The notes beneath the pieces were generated by a model, which saw only the letters and a program-made list of their open reading frames with translations, was not told where the DNA came from and did no database searches. 64,000 nt of DNA, taken from positions 1 to 64,000 of the forward strand of contig JAJCZE010000003.1 of assembly GCA_029262555.1 (NCBI GenBank), written 5' to 3'. The position numbers and the translations under genes are program-made. Of the stretch, positions 17,371-27,546 are shown piece by piece (the stretch's first letter is position 1; every line of letters starts with the position of its first letter). This DNA is from Candidatus Babelota bacterium. Its GTDB lineage: Bacteria; Babelota; Babeliae; Babelales; Vermiphilaceae.

Positions 17371-17919
17371 TTATGCCTTGCGAAATGGCATGCCAAAACC
17401 TTTTAACAATTCGTGTGCATGCTCATTCTTTTTTGCTGATGTACCGATAGTAACGTTAAGACCGAATACTTTATCAGTTACATCGTAATCAACTTCAGGG
17501 AAAATGCTCCATTCTTTGATACCTAGATTATAGTTACCAAACTTATCAAAATTTGCCTTAACCCCCTGAAAATCTCGTACAGTCGGAAGCGCAACATTGA
17601 TAAGACGATCAAGAAATTCATACATCGCACGACCATGCAAAGTAACCTTTGCACCAAGCGTCATACCTTCTCTAATCTTAAAACCCGCAATAGATTTACG
17701 TGCCTTAGTCATAACTGGACGTTGTCCCGCAATGCGGCCCAATATATCAGCAATAACCTTACCAACCTTACTGTCTCCGATAATTTCTTTACCTGCACCA
17801 ACATTGATCACAATTTGCGTGACTTTCGGAACTTCCATAATGTTCTTTAAGCCTAATTGCTTTTGCAATTCAGAACGCATTTTCGAATCATACTGTTCTT
17901 GTAAGCGAACTTTCTTCAT
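17371..17919 (-). CDS. rplE: Ribosomal protein uL5
   Basis: The protein has 182 residues from the ATG at 17919, which follows GAGGAA; a longer frame would overlap rplX. L5 features are VPKVTQIVINVGAGKE, the RPVMTKARKSIAGFKIREGM segment and the end YDVTDKVFGLNVTIGTSAK. It binds 5S rRNA and the P-site tRNA. Confidence 0.93.
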   Translation of the reverse strand: MKKVRLQEQYDSKMRSELQKQLGLKNIMEVPKVTQIVINVGAGKEIIGDSKVGKVIADILGRIAGQRPVMTKARKSIAGFKIREGMTLGAKVTLHGRAMYEFLDRLINVALPTVRDFQGVKANFDKFGNYNLGIKEWSIFPEVDYDVTDKVFGLNVTIGTSAKKNEHAHELLKGFGMPFRKA

Positions 17920-17936
17920 CGTGTTCCTCAAGCCCC

Positions 17937-18251
17937 TTAAAATATTTCTTTGCAACGACTGCACATACGAGCTCTTTTGCCACTTTCTAATTGCTTGCTA
18001 CTCACTCGCGCAGCCTTTTTGCATGCTGTGCATACTGGCATAACTTTGCTTAAGCGAATATAGCTTTCTTCTTTGCGTATACCACCCGGCTCACCAGTTT
18101 TACGCGGCTTAACATGCCGAGTAACTACAGCCACATCCTTCACTAATACTTTGCCCTTCTTTGGAAGAACCTGTATCACTGAACCTTCTTTGTTCTTGTC
18201 TTTTCCAGTAATGACTCTTACCAAGTCATTCTTTTTAATTCTTGCTACCAT
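17937..18251 (-). CDS. rplX: Ribosomal protein uL24
   Basis: The protein has 104 residues. The KOW motif region is IKKNDLVRVITGKDKNKEGSVIQV, followed by VTRHVKPRKTGEPGGI. The C-terminal part carries four cysteines (CTACKKAARVSSKQ, CSRCKE), a zinc-ribbon-like feature seen in many L24 proteins. It starts rRNA folding in the 50S subunit. Confidence 0.94.
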   Translation of the reverse strand: MVARIKKNDLVRVITGKDKNKEGSVIQVLPKKGKVLVKDVAVVTRHVKPRKTGEPGGIRKEESYIRLSKVMPVCTACKKAARVSSKQLESGKRARMCSRCKEIF

Positions 18252-18259
18252 AAAGCCTC

Positions 18260-18628
18260 TTATAATACCTCGGGCGCTAGTGAGATAATTTTTGTAAACC
18301 CTTTAGCTCGTAACTCCCGAGCAATCGGCCCAAACATACGAGTGCCAACAGGATCGCCTTCCTTGCTAACAATTACCCCCGCATTGTCACCAAAACGAAT
18401 ATAGCTACCATCTTCGCGACGAAACTCTTTTCGAGCTCTCACCAAAACAGCAGTAACAACTTCTCCCTTTTTCACAGTTCCACCAGGAATCGCTTTTTTG
18501 ACAGAGCACTTCACCATGTCTCCCAAGCGAGCATATCGCTTACCAGTACCACCAATAATATGGATGCACTGAAGCTCTTTAGCACCGGAATTATCTGCGA
18601 CGTCTAAATAAGACTCTTTTTGAATCAT
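18260..18628 (-). CDS. rplN: Ribosomal protein uL14
   Basis: The protein has 122 residues. [28 protein letters not shown] and [18 protein letters not shown], with the end [15 protein letters not shown], are near-invariant L14 segments. It is part of the subunit interface next to L19. It follows rpsQ by 12 bases. Confidence 0.95.
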   Translation of the reverse strand: MIQKESYLDVADNSGAKELQCIHIIGGTGKRYARLGDMVKCSVKKAIPGGTVKKGEVVTAVLVRARKEFRREDGSYIRFGDNAGVIVSKEGDPVGTRMFGPIARELRAKGFTKIISLAPEVL

Positions 18629-18640
18629 ATGATAACCCTA

Positions 18641-18901
18641 TTAAGAATGCGACTTAACAACACGTGCAAGACGCATATACTTCGACTTAGAAAGCTTTGG
18701 GCCTTCATGAAACTCTACAACGTCGCCGATTTTTGCAGTTTCTTGCTCATCATGCACTTTATATTTCTTGTTTATACTCATAATCTTGTGAAAACGTGGG
18801 TGCATATACGTACGCTTAGTATTCACGACAATTGTTTTGTCCATCTTGTCTGAAACAACTTCGCCCGTGTATAACCGACTTTTTTTAACTTGCTCTGCCA
18901 T
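18641..18901 (-). CDS. rpsQ: Ribosomal protein uS17
   Basis: The 86-residue protein is an OB fold with YTGEVVSDKMDKTIVVNTKR and HPRFHKIMSINKKYKVHDE. It is a primary 16S rRNA binder. Order rpmC-rpsQ-rplN is canonical. Confidence 0.94.
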   Translation of the reverse strand: MAEQVKKSRLYTGEVVSDKMDKTIVVNTKRTYMHPRFHKIMSINKKYKVHDEQETAKIGDVVEFHEGPKLSKSKYMRLARVVKSHS

Positions 18902-18911
18902 GAATAACCCT

Positions 18912-19127
18912 CTATTGTGTTGCGCTTTGTTGCTTTGTATTTCTCATGAAGGTCAACACTCGCGCAATATTGCCACGCAGCAGTTTAAACTCTGCGTTAT
19001 TTTTCACATGAGCCGTTTTAGTTTGTAATTTCACACTAAAAAGCCGCCCTCTCAACTCTTCCAATTTCTCTTGAAGTTGCTGTGGGTTCATGTGCTTTAG
19101 TTCGTCGTTAAATTTCGTTACCTTCAT
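18912..19127 (-). CDS. rpmC: Ribosomal protein uL29
   Basis: The 71-residue, two-helix protein contains PQQLQEKLEELRGRLFSVKLQ and the terminal NIARVLTF segment. L29 lies at the peptide exit tunnel, next to the trigger factor and SRP docking area. Confidence 0.93.
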   Translation of the reverse strand: MKVTKFNDELKHMNPQQLQEKLEELRGRLFSVKLQTKTAHVKNNAEFKLLRGNIARVLTFMRNTKQQSATQ

Positions 19128-19145
19128 AAAATATTACCGCAAAAG

Positions 19146-19553
19146 TTATGGTCGTTTTACAAATTTAGTCTTCATTGGAAGCTTATACGCAGCGCTTTGC
19201 AAAATAGATCGAGCTTGTTTTTCATCAACCCCAGACACTTCACAAATAATTCTTTCACGCTTTACAACTGCAACCCATTCTTCAACCCCACCTTTACCTT
19301 TACCCATACGAGTTTCAGCAGGTTTTTTAGTGATAGGCTTGTGTGGAAATACTCTCAAAAAGAGTTTTCCAATTTTTTTCAAATGACGAGAAAGAGTAAC
19401 GCGAATTGCTTCAATTTGACGAGCGGTCATCCATGCTGGCTCAACAGCCTGCAATCCATACTCACCAAAGGCTACATCACGAGCGCCCTTGGCAACACCT
19501 TTCATGCGGCCACGCTGTACTTTCCGATATTTTGTTTTCTTAGGCATCAACAT
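19146..19553 (-). CDS. rplP: Ribosomal protein uL16
   Basis: The protein has 135 residues. It opens [19 protein letters not shown] and contains the L16 signature [21 protein letters not shown]. It shapes the A-site tRNA binding region of the 50S subunit. Confidence 0.95.
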   Translation of the reverse strand: MLMPKKTKYRKVQRGRMKGVAKGARDVAFGEYGLQAVEPAWMTARQIEAIRVTLSRHLKKIGKLFLRVFPHKPITKKPAETRMGKGKGGVEEWVAVVKRERIICEVSGVDEKQARSILQSAAYKLPMKTKFVKRP

Positions 19554-19570
19554 GATTATTCACCTATACC

Positions 19571-20215
19571 TTATCGCTTGCTTGCGTGCTGATATTCACC
19601 ATTACAAATCCACACTTTAACACCAATCAACCCAAAAGTTGTAAGCGCCTCTGCTTCTCCGTAATCAATATCAGCTCGTAGCGTATGAAGAGGAATAGAT
19701 CCTAAACGAGTCCATTCACTCCGTGCAATTTCCGCACCATTCAATCGCCCTGAAACTGCCACCTTAATACCCTGCGCTCCAGATCTCATTGCAGCTGCAA
19801 CAGCACGCTTCATTGCTCGCTTATAGCTCACACGACGCACCAATTGATCTGCAATGCTTTTCGCAACAAGAGTCGCATTTACTTCAGGTTTTTTAACTTC
19901 TTGTACAGATACTTCAACATTCGCTTTATTTAATTTATTTGCAAAGTAACGGCGCAATTCATCAATTTCTTTTCCGCCCTTACCAATAACAACACCTGGT
20001 CGCCCAGAGTGAAGAATAATGCGAAGATTATCACCCGCTTTTTCAATCTCAACGCGTGCAATTTCTGCATGCTTTAAATGAGATTCAACCATTTCGCGAA
20101 TTTTAATATCTTCTAATAGGTGCTTACCATAAGCATGAGTCGGCGCAAACCACCGTGAATCCCAGTCTTTATATACACCTGTTCTAAATCCTACTGGATT
20201 AACTTTTTGTCCCAC
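19571..20215 (-). CDS. rpsC: Ribosomal protein uS3
   Basis: The 214-residue protein has the KH domain (RIILHSGRPGVVIGKGGKEIDELR, about residues 58-81) and the C-terminal GIKVAVSGRLNGAEIARSEW region. The GTG at 20215 is chosen because the family begins (M)GQKVNPVGFR and AGAGG precedes it; a start 7 codons upstream lacks such support. It overlaps the end of rplV by 17 bases. S3 forms the mRNA entry channel with S4 and S5. Confidence 0.93.
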   Translation of the reverse strand: MGQKVNPVGFRTGVYKDWDSRWFAPTHAYGKHLLEDIKIREMVESHLKHAEIARVEIEKAGDNLRIILHSGRPGVVIGKGGKEIDELRRYFANKLNKANVEVSVQEVKKPEVNATLVAKSIADQLVRRVSYKRAMKRAVAAAMRSGAQGIKVAVSGRLNGAEIARSEWTRLGSIPLHTLRADIDYGEAEALTTFGLIGVKVWICNGEYQHASKR

Positions 20216-20564
20216 CGGAAACCTCTTTTGTTTCAACTGGTTCTAACACTACACTTATATGGCTAAATCGCTTCTTATAGATATTCGATCGACCCATAGC
20301 ACCCGGCTTAAAATACTTATAAGCAGGGCCTTGATCTACACGGATTTCTTTAATCTGCAGCTCTTTTACGTCTACATCATGAAGCTGTTTAGCATTTGCT
20401 GCAGCAGAAGCAACCAATTTTTTAAGAGGAACTGCTTTTTTCAAAGCGGCCGTCTCAAGCCAGTTGAGTGCGAACTGCACATTTTTGCCACGAATAACAT
20501 CCGCAACTGGGCGAAGTTTATAGGGCGAAAAACGAATATATCGAGCCTTTGCATTAAACTGCAT
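20199..20564 (-). CDS. rplV: Ribosomal protein uL22
   Basis: The protein has 121 residues. KARYIRFSPYKLRPVADVIRG is the family opening and the beta-hairpin that lines the exit tunnel lies in DQGPAYKYFKPGAMGRSNIYKKRFSHISVV. It is preceded by an unusually long 113-base gap after rpsS that holds a good promoter, and its end overlaps rpsC. Confidence 0.94.
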   Translation of the reverse strand: MQFNAKARYIRFSPYKLRPVADVIRGKNVQFALNWLETAALKKAVPLKKLVASAAANAKQLHDVDVKELQIKEIRVDQGPAYKYFKPGAMGRSNIYKKRFSHISVVLEPVETKEVSGGTKS

Positions 20565-20620
20565 TTTAAACCTTACTATCTCAAAAATTGGTTATAGGTC
20601 TGGAAAGGTTTTCTCTAGTA

Positions 20621-20649
20621 ATTCTAACGTATTTTACGCATACTGACAA
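20621..20649 (-). promoter_or_regulatory. Internal promoter upstream of rplV
   Basis: On the minus strand TTGTCA (20644-20649) and TAGAAT (20621-20626) are 17 bases apart, in the only sizeable gap of the S10 section (20565-20677). Transcription would start about 50 bases before the rplV ATG, whose AAGG site is in place. Confidence 0.5.
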
Positions 20650-20677
20650 ATTTTTATTGATTTGCAGCATCACCAGA

Positions 20678-20941
20678 TTACCTTTGACCACTGTGTAATT
20701 TAAACGTTCTCGTTGGAGAAAATTCTCCAAGTAAGTGACCAACCATGTTTTCAGTTACATATACAGAAACAAATTTCTTGCCATTATGCACCGAAAGGGT
20801 CAATCCAACAAAATCTGGAGTAATCATACTACGCCGAGACCATGTTTTAATCGCTTCTCGTCCGCCTTTTTCTTTAGCCGCTTTTACTTTTTTAAAGAGC
20901 GACTCATCTACAAAAGGGCCTTTCTTAGTCGACCGAGTCAT
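20678..20941 (-). CDS. rpsS: Ribosomal protein uS19
   Basis: The protein has 87 residues. [19 protein letters not shown] and the signature [29 protein letters not shown] identify S19 of the 30S head. A gap of 113 bases separates it from rplV. Confidence 0.95.
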   Translation of the reverse strand: MTRSTKKGPFVDESLFKKVKAAKEKGGREAIKTWSRRSMITPDFVGLTLSVHNGKKFVSVYVTENMVGHLLGEFSPTRTFKLHSGQR

Positions 20942-20952
20942 AATGCACCTAC

Positions 20953-21783
20953 CTATTTACTCTTTTTAGATTTTCTTCTTCTAATAATCATCGGATTCAC
21001 GCGTTTACGAGTCCGAGTACCTTTAGCACCTTTACCCCACGGAGAACGAGGGTGAGATCCAGACTTTGAACGACCTTCACCACCACCATGTGGGTGATCA
21101 ACAGGGTTCATCGCCATGCCTCGTACTGTTGGTCTAATACCACGATGCCTCATTCGACCCGCTTTACCCCATCGAATGTTCTTAAAATCTGCCGTTCCAA
21201 GCACTCCTACAGTAGCCCAACTTTCAGCTGGAACCATACGAATTTCGCCTGATGGCATCTTTAATGTGATTCGTTCGTCTGTCTTACCCATAATCTGAGC
21301 AGAGGTACCCGCACTTCGTACAAACGTACCGCGAGATTGAGGACGAATTTCAACATTGTGTACTAAAAATCCAAGAGGAATATTCTTCAAAGGCAATGCA
21401 TTACCAAGCTTTGCTTCTGTTTTATCACTTGCCATAACTACAGAACCGATTTCCAGTCCTTCAGGATGCAAAATATAACGTTTTGCGCCGCCTGCATATG
21501 AAATCAAAGCAATATTAACGTTCCGATTTGGATCATATTCAATAGCAATCACTTTGCCCGGAACATCCCGCTCATTTCTTCCAAAATCTATTAAGCGATA
21601 CTTACGCATCGCACCGCCACCGCGATGACGAACGGTAATTCTACCGTAAGCATTTCGGCCGCCCGATTTTTTAAGAGCTCTTACAAGACTCTTTTCAGGT
21701 TTTTTCTTTGTAAGCTCTTTCGTGCTTAACACTGTCTGAAACCTACTCGCAGCTGTTCGTGGCTTTTTGCGTATCATAGCCAT
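20953..21783 (-). CDS. rplB: Ribosomal protein uL2
   Basis: The protein has 276 residues. The N-terminal RNA-binding half contains [27 protein letters not shown] and the C-terminal half the conserved [20 protein letters not shown], whose histidine is near the peptidyl-transferase centre. L2 is needed for subunit joining. Confidence 0.96.
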   Translation of the reverse strand: MAMIRKKPRTAASRFQTVLSTKELTKKKPEKSLVRALKKSGGRNAYGRITVRHRGGGAMRKYRLIDFGRNERDVPGKVIAIEYDPNRNVNIALISYAGGAKRYILHPEGLEIGSVVMASDKTEAKLGNALPLKNIPLGFLVHNVEIRPQSRGTFVRSAGTSAQIMGKTDERITLKMPSGEIRMVPAESWATVGVLGTADFKNIRWGKAGRMRHRGIRPTVRGMAMNPVDHPHGGGEGRSKSGSHPRSPWGKGAKGTRTRKRVNPMIIRRRKSKKSK

Positions 21784-21816
21784 ACTAATACCTTTTCAAA
21801 CATAATTAAAAACAGA

Positions 21817-22170
21817 CTACTCTGCCTTCGCTTGTTGTGTTTCCTGCGCTTGAGGCAATCCTGGCTGCTCAAACAAATTTAAAGAATACCCTTCAGCAAG
21901 TGTTACATACGCCACTTTGCTTTTCTTAATCCCAGGAAGAGCATTATATTTTTTTTGCGTAGCGCGTAACGAAGACTTCTTACGAATGAGCGTACGAATA
22001 TCTTTCACTTTTACATTAAAGAGCTTTTCAATTGCATCTTTAATTTGCGGCTTATTTGCAAAAGGATGAACTTGTAACACTAATTGGCTTTCCTTCTGAT
22101 TCAGCTTATACGCTTTATCAGAAACTACTGGCCCCTTAATGATGTCATACCATGTTAAATTTACTGCCAT
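21817..22170 (-). CDS. rplW: Ribosomal protein uL23
   Basis: The 117-residue protein contains IIKGPVVSDKAYKLNQKES and PFANKPQIKDAIEKLFNVKVKDIRTL, the L23 core that docks trigger factor and SRP at the tunnel exit. The C-terminal about 25 residues (ending in a Gln/Glu-rich stretch) extend beyond the usual length. The start overlaps the end of rplD by 10 bases. Confidence 0.94.
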   Translation of the reverse strand: MAVNLTWYDIIKGPVVSDKAYKLNQKESQLVLQVHPFANKPQIKDAIEKLFNVKVKDIRTLIRKKSSLRATQKKYNALPGIKKSKVAYVTLAEGYSLNLFEQPGLPQAQETQQAKAE

Positions 22171-22796
22171 TGTTCCACCATTTGCTTAAATGCATCAACA
22201 TCTTTTTTCAACACAAGCCAGTACTGACTATTCGCTAAATCATATGCATTCGCTTGGTCAAACAAGAGCACCTGTACTGCAGGAATATTTGCAAATGATC
22301 CGTAATGAATCATGTCACCCGCAGCAAGAAACAACGTTACTTTTTTATTGTCCAAAGACAATGAACGTAATAGCTCAGTTGCTTTTGCTGTTTTTGGCGC
22401 ATCAGTAGTTAACTGCCAGTCAGCCATAACAACTTTTTTATCAGCAATGCGATCCGCTAAAATCTGTCCTAAAACTTGCTTTTTCAGCCCTTTTGGTACA
22501 GCTAATGTTTTAACGCGAGGTTGTGGACCAAAAGTCACACCTCCACCACGCCAAATTGGAGAACGTGCAGTTCCTGCCCGAGCTCGCCCAGTACCTTTTT
22601 GTTTAAACGGCTTTTTGTTGGTGCGACTCACGTCTGATCGACCTTTAACACCAACAGTTCCTTGTCTCCAATTCTGGAGCAACGAACGAACCCACATCGC
22701 AAATTGCTGAGCAGACGCAGGTTTTTTTGGTGCAGCTATTCCTAAGTCTTTAAGAGTAACTGCTTGTGATAATGAATCAGGTTTTTGCTTAGTCAT
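22161..22796 (-). CDS. rplD: Ribosomal protein uL4
   Basis: The protein has 211 residues. The tunnel loop region reads GRSDVSRTNKKPFKQKGTGRARAGTARSP-like around residues 58-85, followed by WRGGGVTFGPQPR. L4 also represses the S10 operon in enteric bacteria; no leader hairpin is evident here. Confidence 0.94.
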   Translation of the reverse strand: MTKQKPDSLSQAVTLKDLGIAAPKKPASAQQFAMWVRSLLQNWRQGTVGVKGRSDVSRTNKKPFKQKGTGRARAGTARSPIWRGGGVTFGPQPRVKTLAVPKGLKKQVLGQILADRIADKKVVMADWQLTTDAPKTAKATELLRSLSLDNKKVTLFLAAGDMIHYGSFANIPAVQVLLFDQANAYDLANSQYWLVLKKDVDAFKQMVEQWQ

Positions 22797-22803
22797 AATA
22801 AAC

Positions 22804-23427
22804 CTACTTTACCTGTCGTTGAATAAATACCAATGAACCTGCATGTCCTGGAACTGCGCCTTTTACAAAAATAACTGGAGCGTCCTGTGCAATTTTCACT
22901 ATATCTAAATTCTTTACTGCCAGACGTTCAGCGCCCATGTGTCCTGGCATTTTTTTACCTTTAAGAACCTTACCGCATGCTCGCATGAAACCAATAGAAC
23001 CGGTGCTTTTGCCCATAGTACTACCGTGGCTTCCTGGAGGCCCCGCAAAATCCCAGCGCTTCACAACTCCCTGAAATCCTTTACCCTTAGAGGTGCCAAA
23101 TACATTGATTTGCTCACCTTCCGTAAGTTCTGTATTAAAATCAGCACGTTGCCCAATAGTTAGGTTTTCAGGCAAATCTTCAACACGTATTTCTCGAATA
23201 AACAAAAAATACTGTTTCGGCTTTTTCATCCAACTTACAGCTGCGCTTTGATTCAAATACCGATTTCTTGGGCATCCAACCTGAATAGCATTATACCCAT
23301 CACGCTCTTTAGTTTTGATGCCAGTTACTATCCAGTTACCAACATCAATTGCAGTAACAGGTACAACTTTATCCCCACTAAACAGCTGGGTCATACCGAT
23401 TTTCTTTCCCCATATTCCCGAAACCAT
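22804..23427 (-). CDS. rplC: Ribosomal protein uL3
   Basis: The protein has 207 residues. WGKKIGMTQLFSGDKVVPVT starts the domain and the long loop GFQGVVKRWDFAGPPGSHGS-like (about residues 117-140) reaches the peptidyl-transferase centre. Like the enteric protein it has the conserved Gly/His-rich loop. It follows rpsJ by 14 bases. Confidence 0.94.
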   Translation of the reverse strand: MVSGIWGKKIGMTQLFSGDKVVPVTAIDVGNWIVTGIKTKERDGYNAIQVGCPRNRYLNQSAAVSWMKKPKQYFLFIREIRVEDLPENLTIGQRADFNTELTEGEQINVFGTSKGKGFQGVVKRWDFAGPPGSHGSTMGKSTGSIGFMRACGKVLKGKKMPGHMGAERLAVKNLDIVKIAQDAPVIFVKGAVPGHAGSLVFIQRQVK

Positions 23428-23441
23428 TGGACGACCTCTCG

Positions 23442-23747
23442 TTATTTAATTTCTACATCAACGCCGGATGAAATACTCAACTTCATGAGCGCATCCATTG
23501 TCTTATCAGAAGGAGAAACAATATCTAACACACGCTTATGAGTTGTAATCTCAAACTGCTCACGTGACTTTTTATCAACATGCGGTGAACGTAAAACCGT
23601 AAAGATTTTTTGTTTATTTGGAAGAGGAACAGGCCCCATAAGCTGGGCGCCTGTTCTTCTTGCAGTCAAAACAATTTGCTTAACGGCATTATCTAGCAAG
23701 CGATGATCATATGATTTTAGCTTGAGACGAATGCGTTGTTTTTTCAT
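23442..23747 (-). CDS. rpsJ: Ribosomal protein uS10
   Basis: The 101-residue protein contains [20 protein letters not shown]-like opening and [30 protein letters not shown]10 is part of the 30S head and, as NusE, of antitermination complexes. It lies 5 bases after tuf, joining the str and S10 operons without a break. Confidence 0.95.
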   Translation of the reverse strand: MKKQRIRLKLKSYDHRLLDNAVKQIVLTARRTGAQLMGPVPLPNKQKIFTVLRSPHVDKKSREQFEITTHKRVLDIVSPSDKTMDALMKLSISSGVDVEIK

Positions 23748-23752
23748 ATTGC

Positions 23753-24943
23753 TTACTCTACAATTTCGGTTACAACACCAGAACCAACAGTTCTGCCGCC
23801 TTCACGAATTGCAAAACGCAAATCTTTGCTCATTGCAATCGGTGAAATTAATTCAACATCAATATCAACGTTATCACCAGGCATTACCATTTCACGCCCT
23901 TCAGGCAAGGTAACTACACCAGTAACGTCTGTTGTTCTGAAGTAAAACTGTGGACGATATCCTTTGAAGAATGGGCTGTGACGGCCACCTTCATCTTTAG
24001 ATAGAATATATGCTTTACCTTTAAACTTCTTGTGAGGCTTAACTGTTCCAATTTTTGCAACAACCATGCCACGTTCAATATCTTCTTTCTTTACACCACG
24101 AAGCAGAAGGCCAACGTTATCACCGGCTTGACCATCGTTTAGAAGCTTTCTAAACATCTCAACACCAGTAACAGTTGTTTTGATTGTTTCGCCAAAACCA
24201 ACAATTTCAACCTCTTCGCCAACTGAAACTTTACCTTGCTCAATTCTACCAGTAGCTACAGTACCACGACCAGAGATTGAGAATACACCTTCAATAGGCA
24301 TCAAGAATGGCTTATCAACATCTCGCTTTGGCTCAGGAATAGATGCATCAATTGCTTCCATCAGCTTATCGATAGACGCTGTTCCCAAGTCAGAACCATC
24401 ACCCTCAAGCGCTTTAAGAGCTGAACCACGAACCACAGGAATATCATCACCTGGGAAATCATACTTGCTCAAAAGTTCGCGGATTTCTTCTTCAACCATG
24501 TCGATCATTTCTGGATCATCAACCATATCGCATTTGTTGAGGTATACAACAAGCGCAGGAACGTTTACGTTACGCGCCAATACGATGTGTTCACGAGTTT
24601 GAGGCATTGCACCATCCACTGCAGATACTACTAAAATACCGCCATCCATTTGCGCTGCACCCGTGATCATATTTTTCACGTAGTCAGCGTGACCAGGACA
24701 GTCAATATGCGCATAGTGACGAGTTGGTGTTTCATATTCAACATGAGACGTTGAAATAGTAATACCACGCTCTTTTTCTTCTGGAGCATTATCAATTTCA
24801 GTAAACGCCTTTGCTTCTGCTTGCCCTTTAGAAGCTTGGTGCTTCGTAATAGCTGCAGTCAAAGTAGTTTTACCGTGGTCAACGTGACCAATTGTACCAA
24901 CGTTTAAATGCGGTTTCTTCCGCTCAAAGACATCTCTAGCCAT
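23753..24943 (-). CDS. tuf: Elongation factor Tu
   Basis: The 396-residue GTPase delivers aminoacyl-tRNA. G1 is GHVDHGKT (about residues 19-26), G3 [14 protein letters not shown]4 NKCD, G5 GSALKAL, and domains 2 and 3 follow ([29 protein letters not shown]). It lies between fusA and rpsJ, a single copy in this window. The S12-S7-EF-G-EF-Tu order is the classical str operon. Confidence 0.97.
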   Translation of the reverse strand: MARDVFERKKPHLNVGTIGHVDHGKTTLTAAITKHQASKGQAEAKAFTEIDNAPEEKERGITISTSHVEYETPTRHYAHIDCPGHADYVKNMITGAAQMDGGILVVSAVDGAMPQTREHIVLARNVNVPALVVYLNKCDMVDDPEMIDMVEEEIRELLSKYDFPGDDIPVVRGSALKALEGDGSDLGTASIDKLMEAIDASIPEPKRDVDKPFLMPIEGVFSISGRGTVATGRIEQGKVSVGEEVEIVGFGETIKTTVTGVEMFRKLLNDGQAGDNVGLLLRGVKKEDIERGMVVAKIGTVKPHKKFKGKAYILSKDEGGRHSPFFKGYRPQFYFRTTDVTGVVTLPEGREMVMPGDNVDIDVELISPIAMSKDLRFAIREGGRTVGSGVVTEIVE

Positions 24944-24978
24944 AGCGTAACTCCTGACTATGTTTATACTATAATACG

Positions 24979-27039
24979 TTATTTCTTCTCTATAATGGCT
25001 TCTTGAACATTCTTAGCTACTTCTCGATAGCATTCGAATTCCATTGAATAAGCTGCAAGGCCTCTTGTCATAGACTTAAGCGACGATACATACTTAAACA
25101 TCTCTCCTAGTGGAACTTCAGCAGAAATTTCTTGTCTTCCTGCTTGATCTTCCATGCCCAAAATACGACCCCGTCGAGAATTTAGGTCACCCATTACGTC
25201 ACCCATAAACTCTTCCGGCGTATCTACTACTACTTTCATAATCGGCTCAAGTAATACTGGAGAGCTTTTCGCCATTGCAGAACGAAACGCCATCGAAGCA
25301 GCTACTTTAAACGCGATTTCAGACGAGTCAACATCGTGATATGAACCATCATATAAGGTTATACGACAATCGACTACCGGATATCCTCCAAGAATCCCGT
25401 TAGTGAGAGACTCTTCGACACCCTTTTCAACCGCAGGAATAAATTCTCTTGGAATTCTACCACCTACTACTTTATCAAGAAACTCAAACCCTTTTCCTCG
25501 TTCAAGCGGCTCCATTTTGATCCATACGTGTCCGTATTGACCACGACCACCCGATTGACGAACGAATTTACCTTCAGCGTCTGATGGCATTTGAACTGTT
25601 TCCTTGTAGGCAACTTGCAATTTACCTTGAGCTACATCGAGCTTGTACTCACGTTTCAAGCGATCAACAATAATCTCAAGGTGCAATTCACCCATTCCAG
25701 AAATTTCAGTTTGCCCTGTTTCTTCGTTATAAGAAAATCTAAACGATGGATCCTCTTGCATTAATTTCTTTAATGCAATGCCCATCTTCTCATAATCAGC
25801 TTTATTTTTTGGTTCAATCGAAGTCGAAATTACAGGCGTTGGCACATCGATTGTCTCAAGAAGCACTTTACTTCCCTCTTCACCGATCGTATCACCAGTT
25901 TTAGAATCTTTAATCCCAATAACCGCTGCAATATCACCAGCACGAACAGACTTCACTTCCTCACGCTTATTTGAGTGCATTTTAAGCAAACGACTCACAC
26001 GCTCTTTAGACCCAGTACGCGCATTAATCACATATGAACCTGATTTCAACTCACCAGAATACACCCGAATAAAGTTCAATACTCCATACGGATCATTCAC
26101 GATTTTGAAAACTAACGCATGAAACGCTGCATCTGGATCAGAATGAATAGTAATTTTTTCATCCACGTCAGCCAAAACACCTTCAACAGGTGGCACATCT
26201 AGCGGAGATGGAAGATAGTCTATAACCGCATCAAGAACGAGCTGCACACCTTTATTTTTGAATGCACTTCCGCAAAACGCAGGAGTAACCTTTTGAGCAA
26301 TTACACCCTTACGAAGCGCTCGCTTAATTTCATCAAGAGAAATTTCTTCTTCATTCAAAAATTTATCGGCCAACACGTCATCAAATTCACACGCTGCTTC
26401 AATAATATGCACGCGCATTTTTTCCATCTGCTCGCGGTATTCTTCAGGAACCTCAGACCACGAAACATTTTCACCCATATCGCCACTAAATGTAGCCATT
26501 TTACGGGTGAGAATATCAATAATATTTGAGAATTTATCTGAGTAACCCACCTGCATTTGCATTGGAACTGCATTTGCACGTAAACGCTTATTAATGTCGC
26601 CTACAACCTTAAGATAGTCCGCGCCAATACGATCAAGCTTGTTCACAAAGATGATACGAGGAACTTTATAACGGTTTGCTTGTCGCCATACCGTTTCAGA
26701 TTGCGGCTGCACGCCTTCTACGCCAGAAAACACAGCAACAACACCATCAAGAACACGCAATGAGCGCTCTACTTCAATAGTGAAATCAATGTGACCCGGA
26801 GTGTCAATAATGTTAATTTGGTTGTCTTGCCAGAAACAGGTAGTTGCAGCAGAGGTAATAGTAATACCACGCTCTTGCTCTTGTTCCATCCAATCCATGG
26901 TGGCTTCACCTTCGTGAACCTCACCAATTTTGTGCGAAATACCGGTATAAAACAAAATACGCTCTGTTACCGTTGTTTTTCCGGCGTCAATATGAGCAGC
27001 AATACCAATGTTTCTATATTTATTTAGTGGGTAACTCAT
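24979..27039 (-). CDS. fusA: Elongation factor G
   Basis: The 686-residue translocase GTPase shows G1 AHIDAGKTT, switch [11 protein letters not shown] and G4 NKLD, then domain IV with [15 protein letters not shown] and [18 protein letters not shown], and domain [36 protein letters not shown]-like. It moves tRNA and mRNA through the ribosome. It follows rpsG by 13 bases. Confidence 0.96.
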   Translation of the reverse strand: MSYPLNKYRNIGIAAHIDAGKTTVTERILFYTGISHKIGEVHEGEATMDWMEQEQERGITITSAATTCFWQDNQINIIDTPGHIDFTIEVERSLRVLDGVVAVFSGVEGVQPQSETVWRQANRYKVPRIIFVNKLDRIGADYLKVVGDINKRLRANAVPMQMQVGYSDKFSNIIDILTRKMATFSGDMGENVSWSEVPEEYREQMEKMRVHIIEAACEFDDVLADKFLNEEEISLDEIKRALRKGVIAQKVTPAFCGSAFKNKGVQLVLDAVIDYLPSPLDVPPVEGVLADVDEKITIHSDPDAAFHALVFKIVNDPYGVLNFIRVYSGELKSGSYVINARTGSKERVSRLLKMHSNKREEVKSVRAGDIAAVIGIKDSKTGDTIGEEGSKVLLETIDVPTPVISTSIEPKNKADYEKMGIALKKLMQEDPSFRFSYNEETGQTEISGMGELHLEIIVDRLKREYKLDVAQGKLQVAYKETVQMPSDAEGKFVRQSGGRGQYGHVWIKMEPLERGKGFEFLDKVVGGRIPREFIPAVEKGVEESLTNGILGGYPVVDCRITLYDGSYHDVDSSEIAFKVAASMAFRSAMAKSSPVLLEPIMKVVVDTPEEFMGDVMGDLNSRRGRILGMEDQAGRQEISAEVPLGEMFKYVSSLKSMTRGLAAYSMEFECYREVAKNVQEAIIEKK

Positions 27040-27052
27040 AGTGTATCAACCT

Positions 27053-27535
27053 TTAGAACGCATAATGTGAAAATGCTCTATTCGCTTCTGCCATACGCTG
27101 CACATCAGCACGTTTCTTAACTGCAGCACCTCTGCCTTCAGAAGCATCCATCAATTCGTGAGCAAGACGCAAAGACATAGTCTTATCGCCTCGTGAAGCA
27201 GCTCCATCAATAAGCCAACGCAACGCGAGCGACTGAGCACGCTTACTTCGGACTTCTACAGGAACCTGATACACACTACCACCAACACGGCGAGCACGCA
27301 CTTCAACAACAGGAATGATTTCATCGTATGCTTTCTTGAATAACTCAAGAGCCTTCTTTTCATCACCCTTGCTTTTCTTAACCAACTCATCCATCGCACC
27401 ATACACAATATTGCGCGCAGTATTTTTCTTACCGCACCACATAACTACGTTAATGAGCTTCTGAATAAGCCGTGATGAAAATCGCGGATCAACACCGATA
27501 TCTCGAGAATAATCTTCTTTTCTACGCCTTGGCAT
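27053..27535 (-). CDS. rpsG: Ribosomal protein uS7
   Basis: The protein has 160 residues. MPRRRKEDYSRDIGVDPRF, VVEVRARRVGGSVYQVPVEVR and the terminal KRADVQRMAEANRAFSHYAF identify S7, which nucleates the 30S head. It follows rpsL by 11 bases. Confidence 0.95.
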   Translation of the reverse strand: MPRRRKEDYSRDIGVDPRFSSRLIQKLINVVMWCGKKNTARNIVYGAMDELVKKSKGDEKKALELFKKAYDEIIPVVEVRARRVGGSVYQVPVEVRSKRAQSLALRWLIDGAASRGDKTMSLRLAHELMDASEGRGAAVKKRADVQRMAEANRAFSHYAF

Positions 27536-27546
27536 AATTTAAACCT

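Noticed and set aside
22312-22710. 132-codon frame antisense to rplD
   Set aside because: Shadow of the ribosomal gene; no ribosome site.
24180-24602. 140-codon frame antisense to tuf
   Set aside because: EF-Tu is unambiguous on the other strand and such shadows are common in conserved, codon-biased genes.
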